Below, piece by piece: positions 7,695 to 17,100 of a DNA stretch of 36,202 nt. Under the pieces are notes generated by a model. The model saw only the letters and a program-made list of their open reading frames with translations, searched no databases and was not told the origin of the DNA. Within the stretch, counting starts at the first letter, position 1, and each line of letters starts with the position of its first letter. The position numbers and the translations under genes were made by a program. Origin of the DNA: Candidatus Cloacimonadota bacterium. GTDB lineage: Bacteria; Cloacimonadota; Cloacimonadia; Cloacimonadales; Cloacimonadaceae. Location: NCBI GenBank assembly GCA_023421135.1, contig JAEZUG010000005.1, positions 1 through 36,202 on the forward strand. The letters run 5' to 3'.

Positions 7695-10466
7695 TTAGTA
7701 CAGGCAGATCCGTTTGGTTAAGACTGTTTTATCATCGATACGAGCTTTGATCAGATAGACTCCGGAGCCCAGACGATAACCCATGGCATCCCTGCCATCC
7801 CAGTGAAAGACCTGTCCACCTCTGTCATTGAGGCTTCCACCCTGCAGAGTGCAGAGCTTTTGCCCGCGCAGGTTAAAGACGTCCAGACGGCATTCTCCTT
7901 GAGTGGAACTGAGCTCCAGCTTCATGTTATCCCTGGCCGGATTGGGATAGGCAGAGAGGCTCAGCATCTGTGGCACGGGCAGCACCGGGTCGTCGTTATC
8001 CACCGGTTGCAGGCTTGCTCTGGCGTGATGGATAAGCCCTGTGGGGAAGTCTGTATACATTCCCTCGCCGCTTAACCACAGCACGATATCCAATAGGTCT
8101 GGCCCAGCCGGGATCAGCTCCAGCTTGCTGTTGTGGCGGTTGAAATCCTCAGGCAGCCAGCTCAGGTCGCAGCTTTCTGCGGGCTGAAGCTCTCCGTTGT
8201 TTTCCATATCCAGTATCTGCAATTGCTCTTGGTTATCCAGATAGGCCAGAATCTTGCGATTGCCGGGCAGCACTGCCACGTTGAAGAGAGTGCTCTCCAG
8301 ATCACCGAAGCCTGCCACGGGCTGCACTGTTCCGGTGGAAGCATCGCAGAGGCTCACATGGAAAGAGTAGTCTCCACCTTCACCGGTCTGCACCAGGATC
8401 TCACTCACCAAGCCCAGATTATCGGTTCCCAGCGCCAAACCGTTGATCATGCCAAACTGGCCTTCATAGCCCAGTTCTGTCAGGCTATTTCCTTGCTGCT
8501 TATATAAATGGTTGTTCAGGCTCAGGAGGTTAAATTCTGTCCCTTGGGCAAATTGCTTTCCTATCTGCGGATTCTCGATTTCTTCAATCCGGCAAATGTA
8601 TTCATCGCTCAAAGTGGGCTGACCATAGTATACCAGAGCGCTGATCTTGGGTCCAAAAGGCCAGATGAGCGCAGTGGCATCTTTGAAGCCGATTCTGGAG
8701 TCATAGCGATAGTCCTTTTTGTAACCAATCCCACTACCAGGTGCTCCGGGGTAATTGACGCTGTTGAGAGTCCAGCCAAGTGCAGGATCCTCATAGACAA
8801 GCGCGGAAGATCCACCACAATAGTCCATATCGATGTTCCAAGCTCCCTCACCATTCCACTCCACATCATAGAGCGACCTGTGCATATAACCCCGGGTATG
8901 CTGGATCATGCTGCCCCAGACTTGCAGCGTACCTCGCTCCAAATAGGGACTCCGCTCCGGCCAGAGGGGATTGTACCAGGGATAATCCACATGCTCAGGC
9001 CAGGGAAAAACAAGGGTCTGAGGGAACTTCCTGCGATGCAGGTCTATATAGTCCCATGTCTGTCCGCCGTAACTATGCACAGCCGGCACAGAAGGATGCG
9101 GATGCTGATACTCAAAACTAAAGACTCCATTCTTGCGGGGATTGGCTGGATTATTCCCCAAAGCGAAGACTGAGGCATAGATCTTGATGGGGTCTGCATC
9201 CTGTCTGGCAATATGGACCCTGGTACCACTAACCGGGTCAAGATAGCCGTATTTGACCAGTACCGATTTCTCTGAGATCAGGCTAACTTTATCTGTGGTG
9301 TTCAGGGGTTCCAAAGGTGACTCTCCGGGAGGCGTTCCCGCCAGGGTGATATCTCCAATGATGTAGATAGTATCTCCGCAAGCCCAATTCTGTTTCCCGG
9401 CAAAATTGCCCTTGATCCAGAGCCGGTTGGCACTGTAAAGCTGTGTATTGGCACAATTGCCCCCGGGCAGAGCAGTCCAGATAGTATCTCTCAGGGCAAC
9501 CATATTTGTGAAAATTGGCTCATCCAAAGGGACATCGGGATAAACGTTGTACACTTCAAAAGGCACAAGCTCCGGAGACGTGATGCTTCCCAGCCAGGCT
9601 TCATAGGTGGAGCCCTGCACGTTTACCATCACGATCTTGGAGGGGTCGTAGTTCACTGGACCAACTGGCTGGTAAGCAGATAAATCCAGGCGTGGTAGTT
9701 CGAGCTCCGGAACGTTTTCGAAGATTCCTGCCGGAAAAATAACGGGTATATTGTCATCATTGAAATTTCCAATTAGCTCACCGCTGCACATTGCCAATTG
9801 AGCGAATAATGGCCAGTTCGAAGGTGCAAGTGTTTCTGCATGCAGCACATAAATGTCTCCATTGGTGCGGTAGGGACCGCCTATGTAGTCATAGGGGCCA
9901 AATCTTACCCCGGTGCCATTGATAGAATCGGGATTGAAGGTGTAACCCTGGGGAACAATGTAGTCCGATCCATCCAGTTGATTGCGAAACTCCTCCATCT
10001 TCCACTGCGGATAGGGCAGATCCAGAGAGTAGGATCTGTAAACTCCGTTGTCAAAGTAAACTATAGGATTGTTCTCAAAGCTCCTGCCTGCCGTATAATG
10101 AGACCAAGTGCCATCCCATGTATCCAAGATTGACAGCTTCCGCTCAAAGCCATCCATATAGGAGACCACCAGCAGTTGACCGTCCCGCAGGATGCTGGGC
10201 TGGGTAAGGCAGGGTTCGCTGAGGGGAAGACTATAAAACGACCAGGTTTGCCCATCATCCATACTGTGTTTTAGAATGATTTCCGTGCTTAAGTCCGGAT
10301 CGTTGCCAGGGTTGTTGTTATAGGCGATGGCAATCTGGTTGGCGTGGTGATTAACTGCATACTTGCCGGCAAAATGCCCTGTGCCTATTTCTGCAAAAGG
10401 ACTGATTTCTGCTTGCGCAATGCCGCAAAATAGAAGCAAAGCTATTGTAAAAGCAAGAACTTTCAT
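7695..10466 (-). CDS. Large secreted protein with Asp-box N-terminus and FlgD-like sorting domain
   Basis: 923 residues. The signal peptide spans about 1-19 and GGAGG lies just before the start codon. Residues 68-75 (SMDDGQTW) match the Asp-box S-x-D-x-G-x-T-W found in BNR/sialidase-type beta-propellers, but only one clear copy was seen. The middle third describes no family I recognise; it resembles the beta-rich exterior proteins encoded throughout Cloacimonadota-like genomes. The C-terminus has YPNPARDNM, VFNLRGQ and GVYLIKARID, a FlgD-like/type IX-type sorting domain. It is probably exported and anchored at or released from the surface. It forms a single-gene unit: about 400 bases of repeat-bearing DNA precede it and the ovoA promoter follows. 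Function is unknown. Confidence 0.78.
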   Translation of the reverse strand: MKVLAFTIALLLFCGIAQAEISPFAEIGTGHFAGKYAVNHHANQIAIAYNNNPGNDPDLSTEIILKHSMDDGQTWSFYSLPLSEPCLTQPSILRDGQLLVVSYMDGFERKLSILDTWDGTWSHYTAGRSFENNPIVYFDNGVYRSYSLDLPYPQWKMEEFRNQLDGSDYIVPQGYTFNPDSINGTGVRFGPYDYIGGPYRTNGDIYVLHAETLAPSNWPLFAQLAMCSGELIGNFNDDNIPVIFPAGIFENVPELELPRLDLSAYQPVGPVNYDPSKIVMVNVQGSTYEAWLGSITSPELVPFEVYNVYPDVPLDEPIFTNMVALRDTIWTALPGGNCANTQLYSANRLWIKGNFAGKQNWACGDTIYIIGDITLAGTPPGESPLEPLNTTDKVSLISEKSVLVKYGYLDPVSGTRVHIARQDADPIKIYASVFALGNNPANPRKNGVFSFEYQHPHPSVPAVHSYGGQTWDYIDLHRRKFPQTLVFPWPEHVDYPWYNPLWPERSPYLERGTLQVWGSMIQHTRGYMHRSLYDVEWNGEGAWNIDMDYCGGSSALVYEDPALGWTLNSVNYPGAPGSGIGYKKDYRYDSRIGFKDATALIWPFGPKISALVYYGQPTLSDEYICRIEEIENPQIGKQFAQGTEFNLLSLNNHLYKQQGNSLTELGYEGQFGMINGLALGTDNLGLVSEILVQTGEGGDYSFHVSLCDASTGTVQPVAGFGDLESTLFNVAVLPGNRKILAYLDNQEQLQILDMENNGELQPAESCDLSWLPEDFNRHNSKLELIPAGPDLLDIVLWLSGEGMYTDFPTGLIHHARASLQPVDNDDPVLPVPQMLSLSAYPNPARDNMKLELSSTQGECRLDVFNLRGQKLCTLQGGSLNDRGGQVFHWDGRDAMGYRLGSGVYLIKARIDDKTVLTKRICLY

Positions 10467-10872
10467 TAGCTCCTCCCGGGCTTGAATTCAGCTCTAATTC
10501 TTCGGTATTGCATCCATGATGAGCAAATTTTGTTCCAAACAGATTGACTATCTGGATAGAGTGCTGATGACGCAGATTGAGCAGATTCATGCGAGTTAAT
10601 CCCCAAAATGAACACAAATGCAAGAACACAAATGGACACAAGCATACCTAAAAGAGTACCCGTAAAATACGCATCTCATACCCATGTGACACGCATGAAT
10701 TTACATGGGTGTCACATGGGTGTCACATGGGTGTCTCATGCGTGTCGCCTCAGTAAAGATGGAGAAGCCTCCGGTTTTTGTGCCAATTCGAAGATTGGCA
10801 CACCAATTGCACTTGCCTGCGTAGATTGAAGACCCGAGAGGAAGCGACATCTTGTCACTTGTCACTTGTCAC
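10467..10872. other. Gene-free region upstream of the 923-residue protein
   Basis: No gene was found in these roughly 400 bases. They contain an 11-bp iteron array with an inverted partner (10688-10746), an inverted repeat GTGCCAAT-TCGAAG-ATTGGCAC (10780-10801), a hairpin AAGCGACA-TCT-TGTCACTT (10842-10860) and a heptamer array at the end of folC. Frames here lack a ribosome binding site. I saw no convincing promoter for the downstream gene. Confidence 0.6.
10688..10746. repeat. 11-bp iterons with an inverted partner
   Basis: Three exact ACATGGGTGTC units (10703, 10714, 10725) and one variant TCATGCGTGTC (10736-10746) are directly repeated with an 11-base period, about one helical turn. The variant is the exact reverse complement of GACACGCATGA at 10688-10698, and ACCCATGT at 10680-10687 can pair with any of the other three. 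The site could bind a protein on one face of the helix or fold into alternative hairpins. It lies about 220 bases upstream of the 923-residue protein gene. Confidence 0.65.
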
Positions 10873-10878
10873 TTACTC
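10851..10878. repeat. Heptanucleotide array overlapping the folC stop codon
   Basis: Three CTTGTCA units followed by CTTACTC. The folC stop codon (10873-10875) lies in the fourth unit, as GAGTAA on the minus strand. Directly beyond the array is an AAGCGACA-type hairpin (10842-10860). Confidence 0.7.
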
Positions 10879-12147
10879 CGTGCTGGCTTTGAGGATCTCG
10901 CCCACGGTATAGAGCGATCCTCCACCCACTATCACGTCTGTGGGAGCGGCTTCCTGCCTGGCTTGCAGATAGGCCTCTTTCACGCTGGAGCAGGCTATGG
11001 CCTTCACAGGGAAGAGGCTGATGGCCTTCATCTGAGCTTCCACTGTGGCAGCGCGGTCTGATTCATTTTGAGCAACGTAGATCAGCTCTGCCTTGCTGCA
11101 GACCAGATGGATCATCTCCCGGTAGTCTTTATCCGCCAGAATGGAGAGCACAAATTTCACCTTGCGTTCTGGATAGATCTGTTCCAGGGATTCCATCAGA
11201 GCGGTGATGCCCTGCACATTGTGTGCTCCGTCCAGGATGAAGGCGGGTTCGTGGTGGATCACCTGCATTCTGCCCTGCCAATTGATCCTGCTCAGAGCAG
11301 TGCGGATCCCGGCTTCGCTGTGGCTTAGTCCCATCTTCTCCAGATACAATAGGAAAGCAGTGAGAGCCAGGCTGATATTGTGTGCCTGATGTGCTCCGAT
11401 GAGGTTTGCCCGGAGCTCTTTGAAAGAGTAGCCCTGGAATTCATAGTTCCACACGGTGCCCAGCGGGCTGAGCTTGACATCCGTGATAAATATATCTTTG
11501 CCATATTGAAAAACTGGTGCTGTTTTGGCCTCGGCAACTGCCAGGATTTCTGCTTTGGGGCTGGAATCCAGCTTGCCCAGTACCAGAGGGATTCCCTCTT
11601 TGATAATGCCGGCTTTTTCTCTGGCAATAAGCTCCAGAGTGTTTCCCAGGGTCTTGACGTGGTCCAGGCCGATGCTGGTGATGGCGGTCACGTCCGGTAT
11701 CCAGAGATTGGTGGCGTCCAATCTGCCGCCCAGACCTACTTCCAGGACAGTGTGTTTCACATCATGCTTGCGAAAGAGCAGGATCGCCAGAGCCGTGGTG
11801 ATCTCAAAGAAAGAGGCTTCGCAAGCTTCAAAGAGCTGCTCATATTCTGTGAAGCACTCCAGGACTTCCTGAAAATCCAGCTCTCTGCCATCAATGCGAA
11901 AGCGTTCTGTGTAATTGATCAGATGCGGAGAGGTGTTCAGCCCAACGCTTCCCTCCAGAGAAAGGCAGAGAGATTCCAGGCTGGCGCAGACGCTGCCCTT
12001 GCCATTGGTTCCGGCGATGTGGAAGCCTTTGAGGCTCTGCTGAGGCTGTCCCAGGGCATTCCATAGTTCCTGCATTCGCTCCAGCCCGAGCTTCACGTTT
12101 CCGGAATACTTTTTATAGATGTGTTCTAAGAATTCGTTGTACTGCAC
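10873..12147 (-). CDS. folC: Bifunctional folylpolyglutamate synthase / dihydrofolate synthase
   Basis: 424 residues, the usual length for FolC. The Mur-ligase-type P-loop GTNGKGS is at about 46-52, with the downstream SIGLDHVKTLG segment and the C-terminal-domain LDGAHN signature. The enzyme ligates glutamate to dihydropteroate and extends the gamma-glutamyl tail of folates in the cytoplasm, using ATP. The start codon is GTG, preceded by AGGAG at 5-base spacing; an ATG 5 bases upstream is out of frame. A terminator for the pilin-like gene lies just upstream, so folC probably has its own promoter or depends on read-through. Its stop codon overlaps a heptamer array. Confidence 0.93.
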   Translation of the reverse strand: MQYNEFLEHIYKKYSGNVKLGLERMQELWNALGQPQQSLKGFHIAGTNGKGSVCASLESLCLSLEGSVGLNTSPHLINYTERFRIDGRELDFQEVLECFTEYEQLFEACEASFFEITTALAILLFRKHDVKHTVLEVGLGGRLDATNLWIPDVTAITSIGLDHVKTLGNTLELIAREKAGIIKEGIPLVLGKLDSSPKAEILAVAEAKTAPVFQYGKDIFITDVKLSPLGTVWNYEFQGYSFKELRANLIGAHQAHNISLALTAFLLYLEKMGLSHSEAGIRTALSRINWQGRMQVIHHEPAFILDGAHNVQGITALMESLEQIYPERKVKFVLSILADKDYREMIHLVCSKAELIYVAQNESDRAATVEAQMKAISLFPVKAIACSSVKEAYLQARQEAAPTDVIVGGGSLYTVGEILKASTE

Positions 12148-12173
12148 GTCATCTCCTGTTTTACCTGTCTATA

Positions 12174-12201
12174 AAAAAAGCCGTCCGAAGACGACTTTTA
12201 T
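12174..12201 (-). terminator. Intrinsic terminator with UUCG tetraloop
   Basis: On the minus strand an AAGTCGTC arm pairs with GACGGCTT (one G-U) around the stable loop C(UUCG)G, followed by a run of T (12179 down to 12173). It lies about 28 bases beyond the stop of the pilin-like gene and 26 bases before the folC start, so it should separate the two transcripts. Confidence 0.8.
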
Positions 12202-12228
12202 AAGGGTTAATAATCTCTTCCGACCTCT

Positions 12229-12882
12229 TTAGAGAGTCGGCTCAACCGTGCGGAACTGATCCGGGAAGATCATGGCCTTGAGGGAGGTGGAATCGTTCTT
12301 TCTCAAGGTATAGGCTTGGGGATTGGTCTTCCAGATATCGATATACTGCTGCACCGCTTCGATCTTACGCTGGCCGTTTGTGCCGGTCTGTTCGTCAATA
12401 TAATCCAGATCTTCGGTCATCATATTCTGCAATTGGGTAGGCTCCATATTCTCATAGAAAGCCTTGGGCAGATAGTGATTGAAATAGGTCTTCAGATTGG
12501 GGCAGAGCACGATGACGCCGATATTGTCCCGGGTTTCTGTGCCAACCATGTCCTGCACGTATTTACCAAAAACAAGATACGGTGTCTTTGTACGTGCTGT
12601 TTCCGGGCAGTAGCTGATCTTTTCCAGATACTTTCTTTTGGGGTCGGATTTCTTCCGTGTATTGTTAAGGAGCTGGAGGTCCCCGCCAAAATCTGTCTTG
12701 TTTTCACGGATATAGTCTGTCGCTGCGACCCAGATCTCTTTCATATTGTTGATGCAATCATCCACGTTCTTCTCTTTATCAAGATTGAAGAAATGCGGGA
12801 TCGCCAAGACAAAGATCAAGGCAAGAAACAATATCACGCTTAGAACAGTATAAACTGAGATTCCGTTCTGCTTACGCAACAT
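12229..12882 (-). CDS. Pilin/pseudopilin-like protein
   Basis: 217 residues. A short basic leader ending in glycine (MLRKQNG) precedes a single hydrophobic segment (about 8-30), then a charged helix and a soluble domain: the layout of a type IV prepilin or type II secretion pseudopilin. The residue after the expected cleavage glycine is Ile, and the conserved Glu5 of the mature protein is absent (I-S-V-Y-T), so processing and assembly are uncertain. An ordinary N-terminally anchored protein is the alternative. AGGAG precedes the start. It follows the transglycosylase gene by 55 bases and is closed by a strong terminator, suggesting a two-gene unit linked to the cell envelope. Confidence 0.6.
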   Translation of the reverse strand: MLRKQNGISVYTVLSVILFLALIFVLAIPHFFNLDKEKNVDDCINNMKEIWVAATDYIRENKTDFGGDLQLLNNTRKKSDPKRKYLEKISYCPETARTKTPYLVFGKYVQDMVGTETRDNIGVIVLCPNLKTYFNHYLPKAFYENMEPTQLQNMMTEDLDYIDEQTGTNGQRKIEAVQQYIDIWKTNPQAYTLRKNDSTSLKAMIFPDQFRTVEPTL

Positions 12883-12937
12883 AATAAACTCCTGAATAAA
12901 TTACTGCTAATATGCTTTTCTGGAGAGCCAATTCTCG

Positions 12938-13456
12938 TCAAGCCTTTTTTGGGGGACCCAGCACTTTTGCGATGTAATTGTAAGTCTCCGGGATGTCTTT
13001 GAACCTGTCCCGATAGTCTTCTGTGGGCTCAATCGATACATTCCTCATGCGTCTTGATACGGCAGTTTCTCCCCAGTTGTAGGCAGCCAGCACCAGAGAC
13101 CAGTTGTCTTTGAACCGGCTTCTCAGATAGAGGATGTATTTGGCAGAGGTTTTCAGATTGTAGAGCGGGGTGTAGAGAAGCTGGGGATTGTGGCCGTCCA
13201 GCAGGTAGTGGGCAGTGCTTTGCTTCACCTGTCCCAGACCTATTGCCTGGCGTGGAGAGACTGCCAGGCTGCGGAAGGCGCTCTCCGTCTTGATCAGCCG
13301 GTAGAAGATCACTGGGTTGATCTTGTAATACACTGCCACGCCCACCGTCATGATCCGCACTGATACGGGATTGTAGATCAGGATAACGAGCAGCAGCAGA
13401 GCCATGACCGGATAGATCAGCCCCTTCTTGGTTTGCTTGGCCTTGGATTTCTTCAT
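12938..13456 (-). CDS. Small membrane-anchored lytic transglycosylase (SLT family)
   Basis: 172 residues: a lysine-rich N-terminus, one membrane segment (about 13-28), and a compact soluble lytic transglycosylase domain. The catalytic glutamate is E58 in KTESAF, followed by AIGLGQV (71-77) and AAYNWG (124-129), the standard signatures of the family. It should cleave the beta-1,4 bond of murein between MurNAc and GlcNAc on the periplasmic side. No Shine-Dalgarno precedes the start, which lies only about 15 bases beyond the stem of the ferritin-like gene's terminator, so its promoter is not obvious. It is followed by the pilin-like gene. Confidence 0.88.
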   Translation of the reverse strand: MKKSKAKQTKKGLIYPVMALLLLVILIYNPVSVRIMTVGVAVYYKINPVIFYRLIKTESAFRSLAVSPRQAIGLGQVKQSTAHYLLDGHNPQLLYTPLYNLKTSAKYILYLRSRFKDNWSLVLAAYNWGETAVSRRMRNVSIEPTEDYRDRFKDIPETYNYIAKVLGPPKKA

Positions 13457-13464
13457 GCAGAACT

Positions 13465-13501
13465 AAAAAAACCGGAAGCCATTTGACTATTAGCTCCCGG
13501 T
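13465..13501 (-). terminator. Intrinsic terminator of the ferritin-like gene
   Basis: On the minus strand ACCGGGAGC (13501-13493) pairs with GCTTCCGGT (13479-13471, one G-U) and is followed by a run of T (13470-13465). It lies about 18 bases past the ferritin-like stop codon. Confidence 0.8.
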
Positions 13502-13518
13502 GCAAAGGTCTGGGTACT

Positions 13519-14004
13519 TTAGATGATGGTTTTCTTAAAGTCGTTGAGTCTCAGAACGTGAGACACTTCTTCGTTGATGATCCGGGCCAGAGCCTGGCGA
13601 GTCTTGGGATTGGAGATAGAATCGTTGATTGCGTGGAAGAAGAGCAGGGTGTCTTTCTCAAAGGTGATGGCGAAATTCACGATACTCAGGAGGTCTTTGG
13701 CCTCGGTTGCCATCTTGATGGCGGAGTTTTCGTTTTCAAAGATTCTGGAATCAACGATGGTTTTCAGGTAACTGGCTACCATATCCCAATCCTGGCTGAG
13801 TTCGAGCACGATCTCGTCCATATCGTCCCTGAGACCCAGGAAGGTCTTCTCATGGTTGAGCTCCTGATCGCGCAGCAGGGTCAGGAAATTGAGCGCTTTG
13901 TCATCCAGGTCTTTCCTCTTGGTAGCTTCATGGTAGAAAGCATAGCCGTTTCTTTCGATCTGCACGGCCAGTTCGATAATCTCGTTCAATGAATAGCTTG
14001 CCAT
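13519..14004 (-). CDS. Ferritin-like di-iron protein (rubrerythrin-type four-helix bundle)
   Basis: 161 residues, all helical. Ligands are spaced as in di-iron four-helix bundles: E17, E48-x2-H51, E116, and E145/E146-x2-H149. There is no rubredoxin domain or CxxC, so this is a stand-alone erythrin-type domain rather than a complete rubrerythrin. Members of the group handle iron or reduce peroxide in anaerobes; which applies is unknown. GAGGAG precedes the start. It is monocistronic: a TTGACA-type promoter lies upstream and an intrinsic terminator downstream. Confidence 0.8.
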   Translation of the reverse strand: MASYSLNEIIELAVQIERNGYAFYHEATKRKDLDDKALNFLTLLRDQELNHEKTFLGLRDDMDEIVLELSQDWDMVASYLKTIVDSRIFENENSAIKMATEAKDLLSIVNFAITFEKDTLLFFHAINDSISNPKTRQALARIINEEVSHVLRLNDFKKTII

Positions 14005-14048
14005 AATGTTTATTCTCCTCTTTTTTATCTACTGATTCGCTGTTTCTA

Positions 14049-14078
14049 ATAAGTTCTTCGTCAGGCCGGATTTGTCAA
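14049..14078 (-). promoter_or_regulatory. Putative promoter of the ferritin-like gene
   Basis: On the minus strand a perfect TTGACA (14078-14073) is followed after 18 bases by ACTTAT (14054-14049), about 45 bases before the start codon. The -35 is good and the -10 weak. Confidence 0.4.
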
Positions 14079-14120
14079 GCACAAAATCGGGTGGGGGGGC
14101 TTTGTGCTTCGCCCCTACCT

Positions 14121-17100
14121 TTACTGAAGCAGGATCACTTTCCTGACCTCTGATTTACTTGCATTAGAGAATCTGATGAAGTACACGCCTGATGATAGGG
14201 GGCTTCCATTTTGGTCTTTGCCATCCCAGATTACATCGTAGTATCCAGGTCGTAGCACATCGTTCAGCAGCAAGCGTACCATTTGACCTCTGGTATTATA
14301 TACTTCAATTCTATTCAGTAACTCTTTATTCGTTCCATAAGCGATAGTAATCTTCGTCCTACCCGGGTTGGGGTAGATAGAATACAAACCCGATACAGGT
14401 GGTACTAATGTGATATCCAGATTACTTACAGGAACTTGAACTTCCCAGGATACACTACAGAAGCTACACTCATCTACGACTCTTACCATTACGAGCTGGG
14501 TTCCGGAACTGCTGAAGGTATGAGAATATTCATCCTCAGTGGCATCCTGCAGCTCTCCATTGAGATACCATTGATAGCTGAGTTCACTATCGATATCTTC
14601 AGCAGCAACAGAGAAGTGCAGTTCACTGCCCAAGGTGATATATATCAGGCTATCCGGTGGTGAATAGGAGATGATCTGAGGAGGATCGTTTACGGGAACT
14701 ACACTGATGATGGTACTAGCCCAATCACTCAGCCTGCTGCGATCATCCTGTACTGTAACTGTAATCTCCTCGCTGCCAAACCAGTTAACTGGAGCAATGA
14801 CAGTGATTGTAAATCCGGACACGCTGCAGATGAGATCTTCAGTGTCCGAAACGCTGATTGTGAGATTGTTAGAATCAACATCACTTATATATGATGAGAG
14901 ATCAAGCTCCAGAGTATCATCTTCAGCAAAGCTGTAGCTGGGAAGTAAGCTTATCTGAGGAGGGTCGTTCACAGAGCTGACATTCACAGAGAAGCCTAAG
15001 GTAGCTCTTGGGATGGAACTTTGCAGGACTACAGCCTTGCTTCGGGTTACAGGTGCTAATGATCTCGGTGATGCTTCAGTAGCTGTAATCGTGATATTAG
15101 TTAGACCATATTGCTCGGGAATGCTGGAGATTGTGAGAATCGAGCCGGATATAGAGGCGTTTAATACAGATTCTGTATCCAGGCTGACTTCAAACTGAAT
15201 GGGATCTCCATTAATGTCTATGACATGGCTTGCAAGATCAATGATGATATCATCGAAGTCTTCTGATAGAGTTATATCCTGGATCTCCGAGTTTATCTGA
15301 GGTAGTGTATTCAGCACTTGGATCAGATTTGGACAGTTCTTGGAAGCATATCTCTGACCATCGAAGACAGTCAGATTAACGCTGTACTGTCCTGCTGCAT
15401 AGTAAGTCCAGCTTGGGCTCTGTTCAACACTATCTGAAATGCCATCTCCATTAAAATCCCATTCCCAGCCTATGGAATTTCTGGTGGAATGATCTGAGAA
15501 GGACACGGTAAGGGGCTTCTGTCCACTGGTTTCATTCACATTGAAATCTGCTATCAAAGGGGCTGTGGTCCAATCGAAAGTTACCGCTCCAATATCTGAT
15601 ATAGAGCCATCAGGATCAAATGGCAATGCGGGATTTCCTGCATCGATGCAGGGACTATAGACATACAAGCCGAAATCACCCAAGGCTGGATTGTTGAACA
15701 TGGGATCCAGGTTCAGGTTACCGATCCCGGGTAAGACTCCAGCAGGCAGGGCGATGTCGCAGTATTCTGAGAGAAGAGTAGAAGTTCCGGTAGCGTTGAT
15801 GACATCATTGGATGGGTTAGGAGTCCAGGCGATAGTGTGATTCAGGTTCACAGTGCTGTTTGAGCTATCTATAAACCTGGGAAAGCCTGAGATTGTGTTT
15901 CTGCTTAAGGTATTACCTGCAGAGGATGTGAAACAGAAAGCGGGGAGACTCTGGTTCGAGTTGTAGGCCTCATCACGAAAGGCAATAGACTTTGTCAGAG
16001 AAACAGGTAATGAGTTTAGCTCGTTATTCACTACTGATCCACAATTCTGGAAGATACTATGCTGTATGGAGCTTTGATGATTTCCATTGAAATCTATAGC
16101 AGTATAGTATCCTGTGACAGCTAGTGAATCGATGCTTCCCTCTCCGTAACCCAGCAGCCTCAAGCCTCTCTCCGATCCAGTAAATTGTGAGTCTCTACTT
16201 AAATGACAGTCGGAGATCTGATACTGGCTGGGTGAGGACTGAGTTCCATTGATGAGAATGCCGGTATTGTAACCTCTGAGAGAATCTCCCACCACCTCAA
16301 CCTGGCTCAGATTGTAGAGAGCGACACCAATGCTGGCATCACGATTTGATGATTCTGTCTTGATTACTCTGGTATTGGTGAGTCTGGCACGAGCCCTGGA
16401 TTGGTTGGTTGATTCTATTCGTAGCCCATTGATATATCCTTGAATGATTGCCTGATCAATGATCACCTGGTAGTTGCCGGATATGTCAATAGCGGTATCG
16501 GTACTTTGAGATTCTGCGGTTCCCCGATCAAACTGCAGATTGTCAATATTGAGGTTTACAGGAGTTGCACCTGGATTATTTGCCACTATTCCATAGTTGA
16601 AGTTACTGATAGAGATATCAGACAGCACAGGTGCAGCAGAACCAGAGATCACCAGCGCCCGGGTGGGTTCCCGACGGGTGGTGTTTCCCGACAGATTGAG
16701 GTTACTGATTGTTGGGCTGCTATCGTTAATTGTAATTCCGGTGGAAGCTCCACTAACGTTGATTCCCTGAATTGTGCTGTTACTGGCAGAGGGCCCAAGC
16801 AGAATTCCACTCCAGCCACCTTCTCCGTAGGAACTAAAGTTAGCCTGCGTGGCAAGTAAACTACCGTTGATTACCAGAAGGCTATCCACAAGTAGATTAA
16901 CCTGAGCATTGGGCTCGATGGTAAGGCTATAACCAGGATTTAAAAGGACTTCTCCCAGTAGATTATAGGGGCCTCCCTGCTCTGTCCAGACTATGTTTTG
17001 GTTGATCTCAGATGGAGGGATAGCCACTCCAGGGTGGACGAGGAGGTAGTTAGGTTTGATTAGGGTCGTTACGTGAACACCATCGCTGGCAGTGAGCTTG

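Noticed and set aside
10688..10746. Iterons as a plasmid or chromosomal replication origin
   Set aside because: No replication initiator gene, DnaA boxes or AT-rich unwinding region is adjacent, and the surroundings are chromosomal housekeeping genes.
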